A stretch of 64,000 bases of DNA, taken from NCBI GenBank assembly GCA_963803845.1, contig CAWDNZ010000004.1, positions 1,302,001 to 1,366,000 of the forward strand, read 5' to 3'. Below, in pieces: positions 8,923-18,600 of the stretch. This stretch comes from JABDIY01 sp963803845. GTDB taxonomy: Bacteria > Actinomycetota > Acidimicrobiia > Acidimicrobiales > SZUA-35. The translations under genes and the position numbers were made by a program. Below the pieces are notes generated by a model. The model was not told the DNA's origin. It made no database searches and saw only the letters and a program-made list of their open reading frames with translations. Every line of letters starts with the position of its first letter. The first letter of the stretch is position 1.

Positions 8923-9662
8923 TGACCAGCCGACCCAGAGTCCTCATCCCTATCGCCCTTGGTACCAATCGGGACGCCGACCTTGCCGATGCGTTTGCCC
9001 TCGCCGGGGCTGATTCAGAAACGGTGCCGCTGGCCGACTTGCGGAACGGCGACGTTCGACTGCGTGACTATCAAATGCTCGCGGTTCCGGGAGGTTTCAG
9101 TTACGGCGACGCACTCGGCGCCGGGCGCCTCCTCGGCCTCGACCTCATCGGCTGGTTTTCAGATCAGCTCCGTGAGGCGGTGGCGGCCGGGAAGCCGATT
9201 ATTGGCATCTGCAATGGTTTCCAGGCCTTGGTCCGAACCGGGCTTCTCCCTGGCGACAACGGAGACGCCGGGGTGGCAACGTTGGCCCATAATGAGTCTG
9301 GGCGGTTTGAGTGTCGCTGGGTAACTCTCGATTCCGGCCCTGCCAGCGTGTGGACCGCCGAGCTGGAAGAGCCCTTGCGATGCCCGGTGGCTCACGGTGA
9401 GGGTCAATTCGTTGCAAGCCGGTTGGACCAAATCGAAGAGCGGAACGGGGTGGTGTTGCGATACTCCGGCGAGGGGTATCCGGCCAATCCGAATGGCTCA
9501 GCAAACAACGTCGCCGGTGTCACCGACCCCACCGGACTGATACTGGGGATGATGCCCCATCCAGAGAACCATGTCCTGGAGCGCCAGGATCCGTTGCGAG
9601 GACGCAGCGGTACCGGCAATTGCCTGCCTCTCTTCCAAGCCGGTGTTCGGGCTGCTTCCTAG
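8922..9662 (+). CDS. purQ: FGAM synthase glutaminase subunit PurQ
   Basis: Class I glutamine amidotransferase that supplies ammonia to PurL. The ATG overlaps the purL TAA by one base, so the two are translationally coupled. 246 residues; the nucleophile Cys97 is in GICNGFQAL and the other triad residues are His213 and Glu215 in MMPHPENH. VPGGFSYGDALGAG near residue 55 is typical of PurQ. It forms a complex with PurL, whose PurS-like N-terminus would provide the usual bridging function. Confidence 0.95.
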   Translation: MTSRPRVLIPIALGTNRDADLADAFALAGADSETVPLADLRNGDVRLRDYQMLAVPGGFSYGDALGAGRLLGLDLIGWFSDQLREAVAAGKPIIGICNGFQALVRTGLLPGDNGDAGVATLAHNESGRFECRWVTLDSGPASVWTAELEEPLRCPVAHGEGQFVASRLDQIEERNGVVLRYSGEGYPANPNGSANNVAGVTDPTGLILGMMPHPENHVLERQDPLRGRSGTGNCLPLFQAGVRAAS

Positions 9663-9830
9663 CGGCGTTGCTAGGGGGGCTCGGTCGGACAACGGTCGTG
9701 ACGCGGCCTGTGGACGCAGTGCGTCGTGAGCGTTTCGATTCTGCGACCATTGGGCGGCAATGGATCCGGTTGGTGTGATTTGGCTGAGGGATAAGCCGGA
9801 AGTGGCCGACTTCGGTGGCATGCTCGTTGT

Positions 9831-10649
9831 GTGGCCGATCCAGGGGTGCTCCAGCGAATCGTTTCGGCCTCGATAGACGCTGAACTGGCCGACTCGGTGG
9901 ACATCTTGCTCGCCATTGCCGTAGCGAGCAACTACGGCCGCGACACCGAGAGCATGACGGTCACGCTGAACGGCAAGGAGCGCGAAGCCGTGGAGGTCAG
10001 CGCGCCGCACCACGCCCGCTTTCATTTGATGAAAGCTGTGGGTCCAGGCGAACTCAGCATTCGCTATGACGCCACCGTTTCCTATCCCACGGAACAGGAT
10101 GCCGCCGGAGACCTGGAGTGGTTCCGGTACGTTCGGCCCAGCCGCTACTGCGAGTCCGATCGCCTTGGCCCTTTTGCCCGTGATGAGTTCCAGGGCCTGG
10201 CGGGATTCGATCTCTTGGCCGCTGTTTCCAGCTGGGTGGGGAGCAACATCAGCTACGTGCCAGGATCGTCGCGCCCAACCGACGGAGCGATCGCAACACT
10301 GCTCGATCGGGAGGGGGTGTGCCGGGATTTCGCCCACCTGACCGCAGCCCTGCTGCGGGCCAACGATGTGCCCTCACGCGTGGTGTCGGTGTACGCACCG
10401 GGGCTCGCTCCGATGGACTTTCACGCAGTTGCCGAAGCCTGTTTGGACGGGGCGTGGTACGTGGTGGATCCCACCTGCCTGGCGCCGCGCCAGGCGATGG
10501 TGCGCATCGCTACCGGGGCTGACGCATCAGACACGGCGTTCCTCACCAGTGTTGGTGGTCGCCTCACGCTGCAATCGATGAACGTGACCGCCGTCGCCGA
10601 ACCTGACCTACCGATCGACGACACCGCAGCCACCGCCTTCCTCTGGTAA
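9831..10649 (+). CDS. Transglutaminase-like domain protein
   Basis: 272 residues from GTG 9831. The transglutaminase-type papain-fold triad is complete: Cys164 in GVCRDFAHL, His198 in DFHAV and Asp213 in YVVDPT. An N-terminal beta-rich domain (1-120) precedes it, as in bacterial transglutaminase-like proteins. There is no signal peptide, so it is probably cytoplasmic. Members act as proteases or amidases/transferases; the substrate is unknown. It is distinct in sequence from the transglutaminase gene at 19325-20230. The 168 bases between purQ and this gene hold no convincing gene. Confidence 0.85.
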   Translation: MADPGVLQRIVSASIDAELADSVDILLAIAVASNYGRDTESMTVTLNGKEREAVEVSAPHHARFHLMKAVGPGELSIRYDATVSYPTEQDAAGDLEWFRYVRPSRYCESDRLGPFARDEFQGLAGFDLLAAVSSWVGSNISYVPGSSRPTDGAIATLLDREGVCRDFAHLTAALLRANDVPSRVVSVYAPGLAPMDFHAVAEACLDGAWYVVDPTCLAPRQAMVRIATGADASDTAFLTSVGGRLTLQSMNVTAVAEPDLPIDDTAATAFLW

Positions 10650-10796
10650 CGCCCCGCCGAGCAGTCGGTCCCGGTCTGCCGGTTGTGCAGGACTAGCCCG
10701 CCTTGACCGTTACCCGGTTGTCGCATCGTGGATTCGATTCGGTGGCAGAATCGATGCCGTGACAGCGGTGATTGGCCGGTTGTTCGGCGCCGTCGT

Positions 10797-12095
10797 GTGA
10801 CCGCGGCCGAACCCATCGAACGGGTGGCCCGGGAGGCGTTGCCCGATCTTGGTGACCTCGCTGCCCTCGATGTCGGATCGGCGTTGGTCGCTCTGGGTTC
10901 CACCGGCGATGGCCTCACTGCTGCCGAGACTGCCCTTCGCATACGAACGTTTGGTCCGAATGCGGTGCGCTCCCATCGGGTCAGACCCATCGCGGTCCTG
11001 ATTCGCCAGTTCGCAAATCCGATCCAGATGCTCCTCCTCGGAGCGGCCGGGGTTTCGCTTGTCGTCGGCCAGCGAACAGATGCGATGATCGTGACGCTGA
11101 TCGTCCTGCTCAGCGTGCTGTTGGGATTCGTCAACGAACTCCGATCGGAGCGAGCGATCGAGGCACTCCACGATCGTATTCGGCACCGAGCGACGGTTCG
11201 ACGTGACGGCACCGACATCGAGGTCGATGTCACCGACCTGGTCCCCGGCGACGTCGTCCGTCTCGAGTTGGGCCAGTTGGTGCCGGCTGATCTTCGCCTG
11301 ATCGAGGTGACGGGGCTTGAATGTGACGAAGCGGTCCTGACCGGTGAAACGATCCCCGTTTCGAAGCGAGTCGAGGCCGCGCCGATCGGCGACTCGCCGC
11401 TGGATCTCCCGTCGTGCGCGCTGATGGGCACGATCGTCCGTTCGGGGTCTGGAATTGGTGTCGTTGCGGCGACCGGGGGAGCGACGGCGTTCGGACGTAT
11501 TGCGCTGCAGCTCGGTGAACGGCACGAGCGATCTGGGTTCGAACGTGGATTGCGGTCATTCACCAACCTTCTTGTGCGGATCACTGGCGGTCTGGTGGTG
11601 GCGATCGTGGCCATCAATCTTGTTCGCGGTCGACCTGTGCTCGAAACGGCGCTGTTCGCCCTCGCCGTAGCGGTGGGTTTGACACCACAGCTGTTGCCTG
11701 CCCTTGTCACGTTGTCGCTCGCACGCGGTTCGCGTGTGCTCGCCGAGTCTGGGGTCGTGGTGAAACGCCTCGTTGCGATCGAGGACATGGGCAATGTCGA
11801 CGTCTTGTTCACGGACAAGACCGGGACCCTCACCGCTGGCAAGATCACGATGGAACGGACCGTCGATGCAGCGGGCGTCAGCGACGCCAATGTGTGGCGA
11901 CTCGCACGGTTGTGTAGTGACGTCACGTTCGACGATGCCACGGTCACGGGTGGCAATCCGCTCGATCGTGCGCTGTGGGAAGCAGCTGACGGCCCCGACG
12001 TGGTGATGTTTCACGACGGTCGGCGCTGCCGTTCGACCACGATCGTCAGCTCACCTCGGTACTCGTCGACGACCCGAGTGCGGGCCGCACGCTGA
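10797..12095 (+). CDS. MgtA/MgtB-type Mg2+ P-type ATPase, N-terminal part (frameshifted gene)
   Basis: This frame carries the N-terminal two thirds of a magnesium-importing P-type ATPase: membrane helices M1-M4, the actuator TGE (near residue 182) and the phosphorylation motif DKTGTLT with Asp340. Around 12010-12030 homology leaves this frame and continues one base back, so the C-terminal 25 residues here are spurious. GTG 10797 is preferred; GTG 10728 is an alternative. A dyad (TCGATTC, seven bases, GAATCGA; 10734-10754) lies upstream. The gene is either decayed, affected by a sequencing error, or recoded. Confidence 0.8.
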   Translation: MTAAEPIERVAREALPDLGDLAALDVGSALVALGSTGDGLTAAETALRIRTFGPNAVRSHRVRPIAVLIRQFANPIQMLLLGAAGVSLVVGQRTDAMIVTLIVLLSVLLGFVNELRSERAIEALHDRIRHRATVRRDGTDIEVDVTDLVPGDVVRLELGQLVPADLRLIEVTGLECDEAVLTGETIPVSKRVEAAPIGDSPLDLPSCALMGTIVRSGSGIGVVAATGGATAFGRIALQLGERHERSGFERGLRSFTNLLVRITGGLVVAIVAINLVRGRPVLETALFALAVAVGLTPQLLPALVTLSLARGSRVLAESGVVVKRLVAIEDMGNVDVLFTDKTGTLTAGKITMERTVDAAGVSDANVWRLARLCSDVTFDDATVTGGNPLDRALWEAADGPDVVMFHDGRRCRSTTIVSSPRYSSTTRVRAAR

Positions 12096-13420
12096 TCACG
12101 AAAGGCGCGCCCGAGGCCGTGATCCGCCGGTGCCGGCAGGTGCCGGCCGAAGCCGCAGCATTTCTTGATGCGCAATTTGCCGCCGGGTTGAGAGTGATAG
12201 CGGTCGCATCCAGCCTCCGACCCGATCTCCACGTGCTTGGCGCAGACGATGAGTCCGATCTGGTACTCGCAGGATTCGTTATCTTTCTCGATCCACCCAA
12301 ACCCGATGTCGCCGCTTCACTCACTCGGCTCACCGATCTCGGTATTTCCGTCAAGATTGTCACCGGTGATCATCCGAACGTCGCCCGTCATCTGTGCGAC
12401 CAGATTGGTCTCGACGTTGTCGGTGTGCTCAGCGGCTCCGAGATTGAACTACTCGACGATGAAGAGTTGGCGACCGCCCTCCAGCACACAACGGTGTTCG
12501 GACGTGTCACACCAGACCAAAAGAGCCGCATCATTCGCGCCGAACGGGTACGCGGCTCCACCGTTGCTTTTCTCGGTGACGGGGTCAACGACGCCGTCGC
12601 GCTGCACGTCGCCGACGTTGGCATCTCCGTCGACACCGCAACCGATGTGGCCAAAGACGCCGCCAGCGTCGTCCTGATGCGCAAAGACCTCGGCGTCCTA
12701 GCCGACGGTGTCGTGGAGGGCCGCCGGATCTTCGCGAACACCATGAAATACGTCCTCATGGCCACATCTTCGAACTTCGGCAACATGTTCAGCCTTGTCG
12801 GCGTCTCCCTGATCGTCCCCTTCCTCCCCCTGCTGCCAACACAGGTCCTGCTCAACAACCTGCTCTACGACATCAGTCAAACGACCATCCCCGGTGACAA
12901 CGTCGACGACGAACAACTCCGCCGGCCCGCACATTGGGACATCGCATTCATCCGCCGGTTCATGACCGTGTTCGGACCGATCAGCTCGATCTTCGACTTC
13001 TGTACCTTCGCAATCCTCATCATCGCCTTCGGCGCCCGGAGTAACCCCGACCTGTTCCGCTCCGGATGGTTCATCGAATCCTTGCTCACCCAAACACTTG
13101 TCGTCTTCGTCATCCGGACCAGGCGAACACCGTTCTGGAAGAGCAAACCAGCGCACGCTCTGCTCGCCACCACCGTGATCTGTGCCGGAATCGCCGTCGC
13201 CTTCCCGTATGGACCGCTCTCGGCATCATTCGGATTCCTTGCCCCCTCCCCAGCACTGCTCGCCACCATCGCCGTACTCGCCGCCGTCTACCTGGCTCTC
13301 GTCGACTTCGCCAAACGATGGTTCTACGCTCACCTTCCCGAGCCCGGCCAGGCCGTCGCGATGCGCCCGCCACTCCATCATCGACGAATCGAACGCCGAG
13401 CGTCACGCTTCACGCGGTGA
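12026..13420 (+). CDS. MgtA/MgtB-type Mg2+ P-type ATPase, C-terminal part (frameshifted gene)
   Basis: Continuation of the previous gene in the -1 frame. Homology resumes at LPFDHDRQLTSVLVDD, the nucleotide-binding domain motif that follows the P domain in MgtA. KGAPEAV and the hinge motif GDGVNDAVALHVADVGIS follow, then the C-terminal membrane helices. LLNNLLYDISQTTIPGDNVD is a signature of the magnesium-specific P3B group. The first start codons in this frame lie well inside the nucleotide-binding domain (for example GTG 12119), so the fragment alone could not be a pump. No canonical slippery heptamer is visible at the junction. Confidence 0.8.
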   Translation: MPFDHDRQLTSVLVDDPSAGRTLITKGAPEAVIRRCRQVPAEAAAFLDAQFAAGLRVIAVASSLRPDLHVLGADDESDLVLAGFVIFLDPPKPDVAASLTRLTDLGISVKIVTGDHPNVARHLCDQIGLDVVGVLSGSEIELLDDEELATALQHTTVFGRVTPDQKSRIIRAERVRGSTVAFLGDGVNDAVALHVADVGISVDTATDVAKDAASVVLMRKDLGVLADGVVEGRRIFANTMKYVLMATSSNFGNMFSLVGVSLIVPFLPLLPTQVLLNNLLYDISQTTIPGDNVDDEQLRRPAHWDIAFIRRFMTVFGPISSIFDFCTFAILIIAFGARSNPDLFRSGWFIESLLTQTLVVFVIRTRRTPFWKSKPAHALLATTVICAGIAVAFPYGPLSASFGFLAPSPALLATIAVLAAVYLALVDFAKRWFYAHLPEPGQAVAMRPPLHHRRIERRASRFTR

Positions 13421-13543
13421 TAGCTGCGCGCAGCTGGACCCTCGACGGCGACCAGAGCACTCGATCTCAAACACTGAAATCCCTCCACGCCGAGATGCGT
13501 TGGCCGGCGATTGTCCGAAAGCTTGACAACGGTGCATCGATAC

Positions 13544-13559
13544 ATCAAGATATCTTTAT
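13544..13559. promoter_or_regulatory. Probable ArsR/SahR-type operator upstream of the met operon
   Basis: ATCAAGATATCTTTAT is an imperfect palindrome with seven of eight base pairs matching around a perfect AAGATATCTT core. It lies about 60 bases before the GTG of the ArsR-methyltransferase gene, in a locally AT-rich stretch. Dyads of this ATCAAGAT type resemble sites I recall for SahR, an ArsR-family regulator of methionine-cycle genes. Autoregulation of the operon is the natural inference. Confidence 0.55.
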
Positions 13560-13620
13560 ATTCTGATCTTGTGGCCGACTGAGCCACTGGATGCCAAGCA
13601 CCACACCAACAGGGAACACC

Positions 13621-14628
13621 GTGGAACAACTTCTCACCGCACTTCGAGCCACATCCGAACAGACCCGGCTTCGGATCATTGCTGTGCTCTCTCGCAATGA
13701 ACTCACGGTTTCGGAACTCTGTCGGGTACTGGGCCAGAGCCAGCCCAGGGTCAGCCGACACCTGAAGCTGCTTTGCGACGCCGGGGTGCTGGAGCGCAAC
13801 GCCGAAGGCAGTCACGCTTTCTACCAGCCCGCTCGAACCGGGCTTGGTCGGCAGGTGCTCGACGCCATCGTCACCATGATCGACCCCGAGAACGAAACCA
13901 TCGTCCGAGACCTCGACCGTCTGGCGGCGGTACGTGACGAGCGGGCCGCGATTGCCGCTGCCTACTTCGAGGACATCGCCAAGGACTGGGATCGGCTCCG
14001 CACTCGGCATGTGCAGGACGAGGTTGTTGAGGCGGCCATGCTCGACGCCGTAAAGGGTCAGGTGATCCGCGACTTTTTGGATATTGGAACCGGTTCGGGC
14101 CGAATCCTCGAAGTCTTCGCCCCGCGAATCAGCCACGGCCTCGGTGTCGACCTCAGCCACGAAATGCTCAATGTGGCTCGGGCCCGGCTCGACGAGGGAG
14201 GTCTCCAGAACATCTCGCTTCGCAAAGGCGACATCTACCACCTCGATCTGCCCGACGGATCACAGGACGTTGTTGTCATTCATCATGTCCTCCACTTCTT
14301 GGATGCCCCTCAAGACGCACTGGCTGAGGCGGCGCGGGTCTTGCGGCCAAACGGCCAGCTCTTGATTGTCGACTTTGCTCCGCATGACCTCGAACAACTA
14401 CGGGTGGAACTGGCTCATCGTCGGCTTGGCATCCATCACGAAGACATCGAGACGTGGGCTACGAATGCGGGTCTCACCGGGCTCACCCGGTCAGACCTTC
14501 ACCCATCCGGCCCACGGCAGGAGGGCCAGCTGACCACCACTTTGTGGACCCTCCGGCAACGGCCTGATGCCACCGACTTTCGCTCCCTTCCCCATCAACA
14601 CATCACCTCAGAGGAACGCTCCGCATGA
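13621..14628 (+). CDS. ArsR-family regulator fused to SAM-dependent methyltransferase
   Basis: About 335 residues from GTG 13621, chosen for AGGGA six bases upstream; ATG 13591 is a longer alternative. The first ~95 residues are an ArsR winged helix (TRLRIIAVLSRNELTVSELC, SQPRVSRHLKLL). Residues 130-290 form a class I methyltransferase, with motif I FLDIGTGSGRILE and the later VDLSHEML and DVVVIHHVLHFL. Its TGA overlaps the metF ATG, so it heads the metF-metH operon. The methyltransferase fold may sense SAM or SAH rather than modify a substrate. This arrangement is known upstream of metF/metH in proteobacteria. Confidence 0.9.
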   Translation: MEQLLTALRATSEQTRLRIIAVLSRNELTVSELCRVLGQSQPRVSRHLKLLCDAGVLERNAEGSHAFYQPARTGLGRQVLDAIVTMIDPENETIVRDLDRLAAVRDERAAIAAAYFEDIAKDWDRLRTRHVQDEVVEAAMLDAVKGQVIRDFLDIGTGSGRILEVFAPRISHGLGVDLSHEMLNVARARLDEGGLQNISLRKGDIYHLDLPDGSQDVVVIHHVLHFLDAPQDALAEAARVLRPNGQLLIVDFAPHDLEQLRVELAHRRLGIHHEDIETWATNAGLTGLTRSDLHPSGPRQEGQLTTTLWTLRQRPDATDFRSLPHQHITSEERSA

Positions 14629-15638
14629 ACCAGAAATCCACGATCAGAGCCGCCGACGAGCTTGCCGACCGGCCATCCAGCACCGTAGGATCGGAGGTCG
14701 AAACAGCCGGGCAGCGGCTGGCGCGGCGCCCGTGGCCCACCACGCCAATCCGGCCCGGCATCGATGTGTCGTTCGAGTTTTTCCCGCCGACATCCCCGCC
14801 AGCCTCCGAACAGCTCGCCGAGTGTGTCGGTCAGCTGGTCCCGCTCGATCCTCGCTTCATGAGCGTGACCTACGGGGCCGGTGGCACCACCCAGGATCGG
14901 ACGATTGATGTGATTGACGAATTGGGGTCATCCACCGGGGTTCCGATTGCAGGTCACCTGACCTGTGTCGGGGCCAACCGGGCCAAGGTCGATCGGGTCA
15001 TCGATCGTTATGCCGCCGCCGGCGTGAACCACATCGTGGCCTTGCGCGGTGACCTTTCGCAGGATCGCTCACAGGACGTGCAGGGCGAAAAATACGAGGA
15101 TGCCGCCGCATTAGTAGCCGGCATTCGCTCCAAGTTTCCCGACGAATCCTTCGAAATCTCAGTGGCGGCTTATCCCGAGACCCATCCGATGGCCGCCTCG
15201 CCCGAGGCCGACATCGAAAGTCTCAAACGCAAGATCGATGCCGGTGCAACCCGGGCGATCACCCAGTACTTCTTCGACAACAACCATTTCCTCCGTTTCC
15301 TCGAACGAGCCCGCAAGGCTGGCATCTCGGTTCCGATCGTCCCCGGCATGATGCCCGTCACGAACTTCACCAATATCGCCAAGTTCTCCAAGCGATGCGG
15401 TACCTCGATTCCGTCTTGGATGCCTGATCTGTTCGAAGGACTCGATGAGATGCCCGAGGTTGGCAACCTCGTGGCGGCAACAGTCGCCGCCGAACAATGT
15501 CGTGATCTCGTGGAGCACGGTGTTCGAGAGTTCCACTTCTACACGATGAACCGGCCGGAGCTCTCACTGGCAACATGCCACATCTTGGGTGTCCGACCTT
15601 CCTTGGTACGTGCCACAACCCAGGCGGTGGCATCGTGA
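14625..15638 (+). CDS. metF: 5,10-methylenetetrahydrofolate reductase
   Basis: FAD enzyme that reduces methylene-THF to methyl-THF, the methyl donor for MetH. 337 residues; an N-terminal extension of about 45 residues precedes the core, which starts at DVSFEFFPPTSP with the family's catalytic Glu. SVTYGAGGTT, ALRGD and ITQYFFDN are all conserved. The ATG overlaps the TGA of the regulator by four bases and its own TGA overlaps the metH GTG, so the three genes are translationally coupled. Confidence 0.95.
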   Translation: MNQKSTIRAADELADRPSSTVGSEVETAGQRLARRPWPTTPIRPGIDVSFEFFPPTSPPASEQLAECVGQLVPLDPRFMSVTYGAGGTTQDRTIDVIDELGSSTGVPIAGHLTCVGANRAKVDRVIDRYAAAGVNHIVALRGDLSQDRSQDVQGEKYEDAAALVAGIRSKFPDESFEISVAAYPETHPMAASPEADIESLKRKIDAGATRAITQYFFDNNHFLRFLERARKAGISVPIVPGMMPVTNFTNIAKFSKRCGTSIPSWMPDLFEGLDEMPEVGNLVAATVAAEQCRDLVEHGVREFHFYTMNRPELSLATCHILGVRPSLVRATTQAVAS

Positions 15639-18600
15639 ACATCGGACGCACCCATCATGGGGCAGCACTGCGGAGCGCTCTTGCCGATCGAATCCTGATC
15701 ATCGACGGAGCTATGGGCACCAGCATCCAGAACCTCAGGCTCAACGAGGCTGATTTCAGAGGCGATCGGTTTGCTCAGCACGAATGCGATCTCGCCGGGA
15801 ACAACGATCTGCTCACCATCACTCGTCCCGATGTGATCACCGAGATCCATCGCAGCTTTGCAGCAGCCGGCGCCGATCTTATCTGCACCAACACGTTCAA
15901 CTCCAACAGCATTTCCCAGGCTGACTACTCGCTGGGTCACCTGGCCCGTGAACTGAACATCGAGGGCGCTCGTCTCGCTCGACGGGTGGCCGATGAGTTC
16001 ACCGCCGAGAATCCCGACCGTCCCCGTTGGGTCGTTGGGGTGGTAGGCCCCACCAACAGAACCGCCAGCATTTCGCCAGACGTGAACGACGGTGCCTACC
16101 GCAACATCACCTTCGACCAACTGGTCGCCACGTACCGAGATGCGATCGAGGGACTGGTGGAAGGGGGCGCTGACATCATCATGATCGAGACGATCTTCGA
16201 CACGCTCAATGCCAAGGCCGCCATCTACTCGCTCGCACGATTCCGCCAGGAAACCGGTATCGACATTCCGGTCATGATCTCCGGCACGATCACCGATCTC
16301 TCCGGTCGCACGCTTTCGGGCCAGACGGCCGAAGCGTTCTGGTACTCGGTGCGGCATGCAAACCCGCTTTCGATCGGATTGAACTGCGCGCTTGGTGCCA
16401 CCGAGTTGAAGGCTCATGTTGCAGAGCTGGCGCGAGTCGCCGACGTGGCGGTCAGTGCCCACCCCAATGCCGGACTCCCCAATGAGCTGGGGGAGTATGA
16501 CGAAACTCCCGACCACATGGCCACGGTCATCGAACAGATGGCGAACGCCCGAAGCCTCAACCTGGTTGGGGGTTGCTGTGGGACCACCCCGGCCCATATC
16601 GCTGCCATCGCTGCGGCGGTCTCTCGTCATGAGCCGCGAGTCTTTTCCTCGAAACCGCGAGCAATGCGGCTGGCGGGTCTCGAACCCGCGGTGATCACGT
16701 CCGAAAGCCTCCTCGTCAATGTGGGCGAGCGCACCAACGTCACCGGGTCGGCACGGTTCGCCAAGCTGATCCTCAACGGTGACTACGAGGCCGCAGTTGC
16801 CGTTGCCCGCGATCAAGTGGAGAACGGCGCACAAATCATCGACGTGAACATGGACGAGGGCATGCTCGATTCCGAGGAAGCCATGACTCGTTTTCTCAAC
16901 CTGATCGCCACGGAACCCGACATCAGCAAGGTTCCCATCATGGTTGACTCCTCGAAGTGGTCGGTGATCGAGGCGGGGCTGAAGTGTGTGCAAGGTAAGC
17001 CGATCGTCAACTCGATCAGTCTGAAGGAGGGCGAGGAACAGTTTCTCGCTCATGCGGCGGAAGCCCAGCGTTATGGAGCGGCCGTGGTGGTCATGGCCTT
17101 CGACGAGACCGGTCAGGCGGAGACCACCGAACACAAGGTCTCGGTTTGTGAGCGAGCCTATGAGTTGCTGATCAAAGAACTCGGTTTTGCTCCCGAGGAC
17201 ATCATCTTCGACCCCAACGTATTTGCGGTGGCGACCGGGATCGAGGCGCACGCCGAATACGGCCTGGCGTTCATCGAGGCAACCCGCGAGATCATGCACC
17301 GGATGCCAGAGGTGAAGGTGTCGGGCGGACTGAGCAACCTGTCGTTCTCGTTTCGGGGTAACAATCCGCTTCGCGAGGCAATGCACAGCGTCTTTCTGTT
17401 CCATGCCGTTCAGGCGGGAATGGGAATGGTGATCGTCAACGCTGGCCGGCTGCCGGTGTTCGAGGACGTACCGGTTGAATTGCGCGAGCGGATCGAGGAC
17501 GTGTTTTTCAACCGTCGTCCCGACGCCACGGAGCGACTGCTGGAGGTGGCGAGTCAAGCAGAGAGTTCGGCCCGGGCGGCCGCCACCGATCTGAGCTGGC
17601 GTGAGACGCCGGTAGCCGAACGGCTGGTGCATGCGTTGGTCCATGGTCTGGATGAGTACGTGGTGGAGGACGCCGAGGAAGCTCGCCAGGGTTCGGAACG
17701 GGCGCTCGATGTGATCGAGGGGCCGTTGATGGACGGTATGAACGTGGTGGGCGATCTGTTTGGTTCTGGAAAGATGTTCCTTCCGCAGGTCGTGAAGAGC
17801 GCCCGAGTGATGAAGAAGGCCGTGGCCCACCTCGAACCGTTCATGGCAGCCGAAGGTGGGGAGAACCGAACCGCCGGCAAGGTGATCATGGCCACCGCAA
17901 AGGGCGACGTGCACGACATCGGGAAGAACATCGTTGGTGTGGTGCTGCGCTGCAACAACTACGAGGTCATCGACCTCGGGGTAATGGTTCCGGCTGCGAA
18001 GATCCTCGAGACCGCCCGCCGAGAGAATGCCGACATCATCGGCGTGTCTGGTCTGATCACTCCCAGTCTCGATGAGATGGTGCACGTTGCCGGCGAAATG
18101 AAAGCGGAGGGCTTCGACATCCCGTTGCTGCTGGGTGGTGCCACGACCAGCGAGGTGCACACCGCGGTCAAGGTGGACGAGAAATACGACGGCCCGGTCA
18201 TCCACGTCACCGACGCTTCCAGAGCGGTCGGGGTTGTGTCCCGACTCCTCGGCGATGATCACGCCGACTACAAGACGGAGATCAGCGATCGCTATCAAGC
18301 GATTCGTACGGCTCGATCCAACGCCACACCACAGCCACTCCTGCCTTTGGAGGCCGCTCGTGGCAATCGGGTACCAATCGACTGGAGCCAGTTCGAGCCC
18401 GTCAAACCCAGCTACACCGGCGTCCGGACCCTCACAGACATCCATCTGAAGGAGCTGCGAGACTTCATCGACTGGACCCCGTTCTTCCGGTCATGGGACC
18501 TGGTCGGTACATACCCGAAGATCCTCGACGACAAAATCGTGGGGGAGGCAGCCCGCAGCCTCTACGACGATGCTCAAGAGATGCTCGAAACCATGATCGA

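Noticed and set aside
9663..9830. Possible small gene between purQ and the transglutaminase gene (an ATG near 9760).
   Set aside because: The frame gives under 40 residues without motif or ribosome-binding site and overlaps the next gene.
12000..12050. Programmed -1 frameshift to join the two halves of the Mg2+ ATPase.
   Set aside because: The needed shift is -1 but no X-XXY-YYZ slippery heptamer is visible in frame, and MgtA pumps are not known to use recoding. A base loss is simpler.
15539..18445. 968-residue open frame antisense to metH.
   Set aside because: It mirrors the codon bias of metH, which is complete on the plus strand; the translation is rich in His/Gly/Arg without domains.
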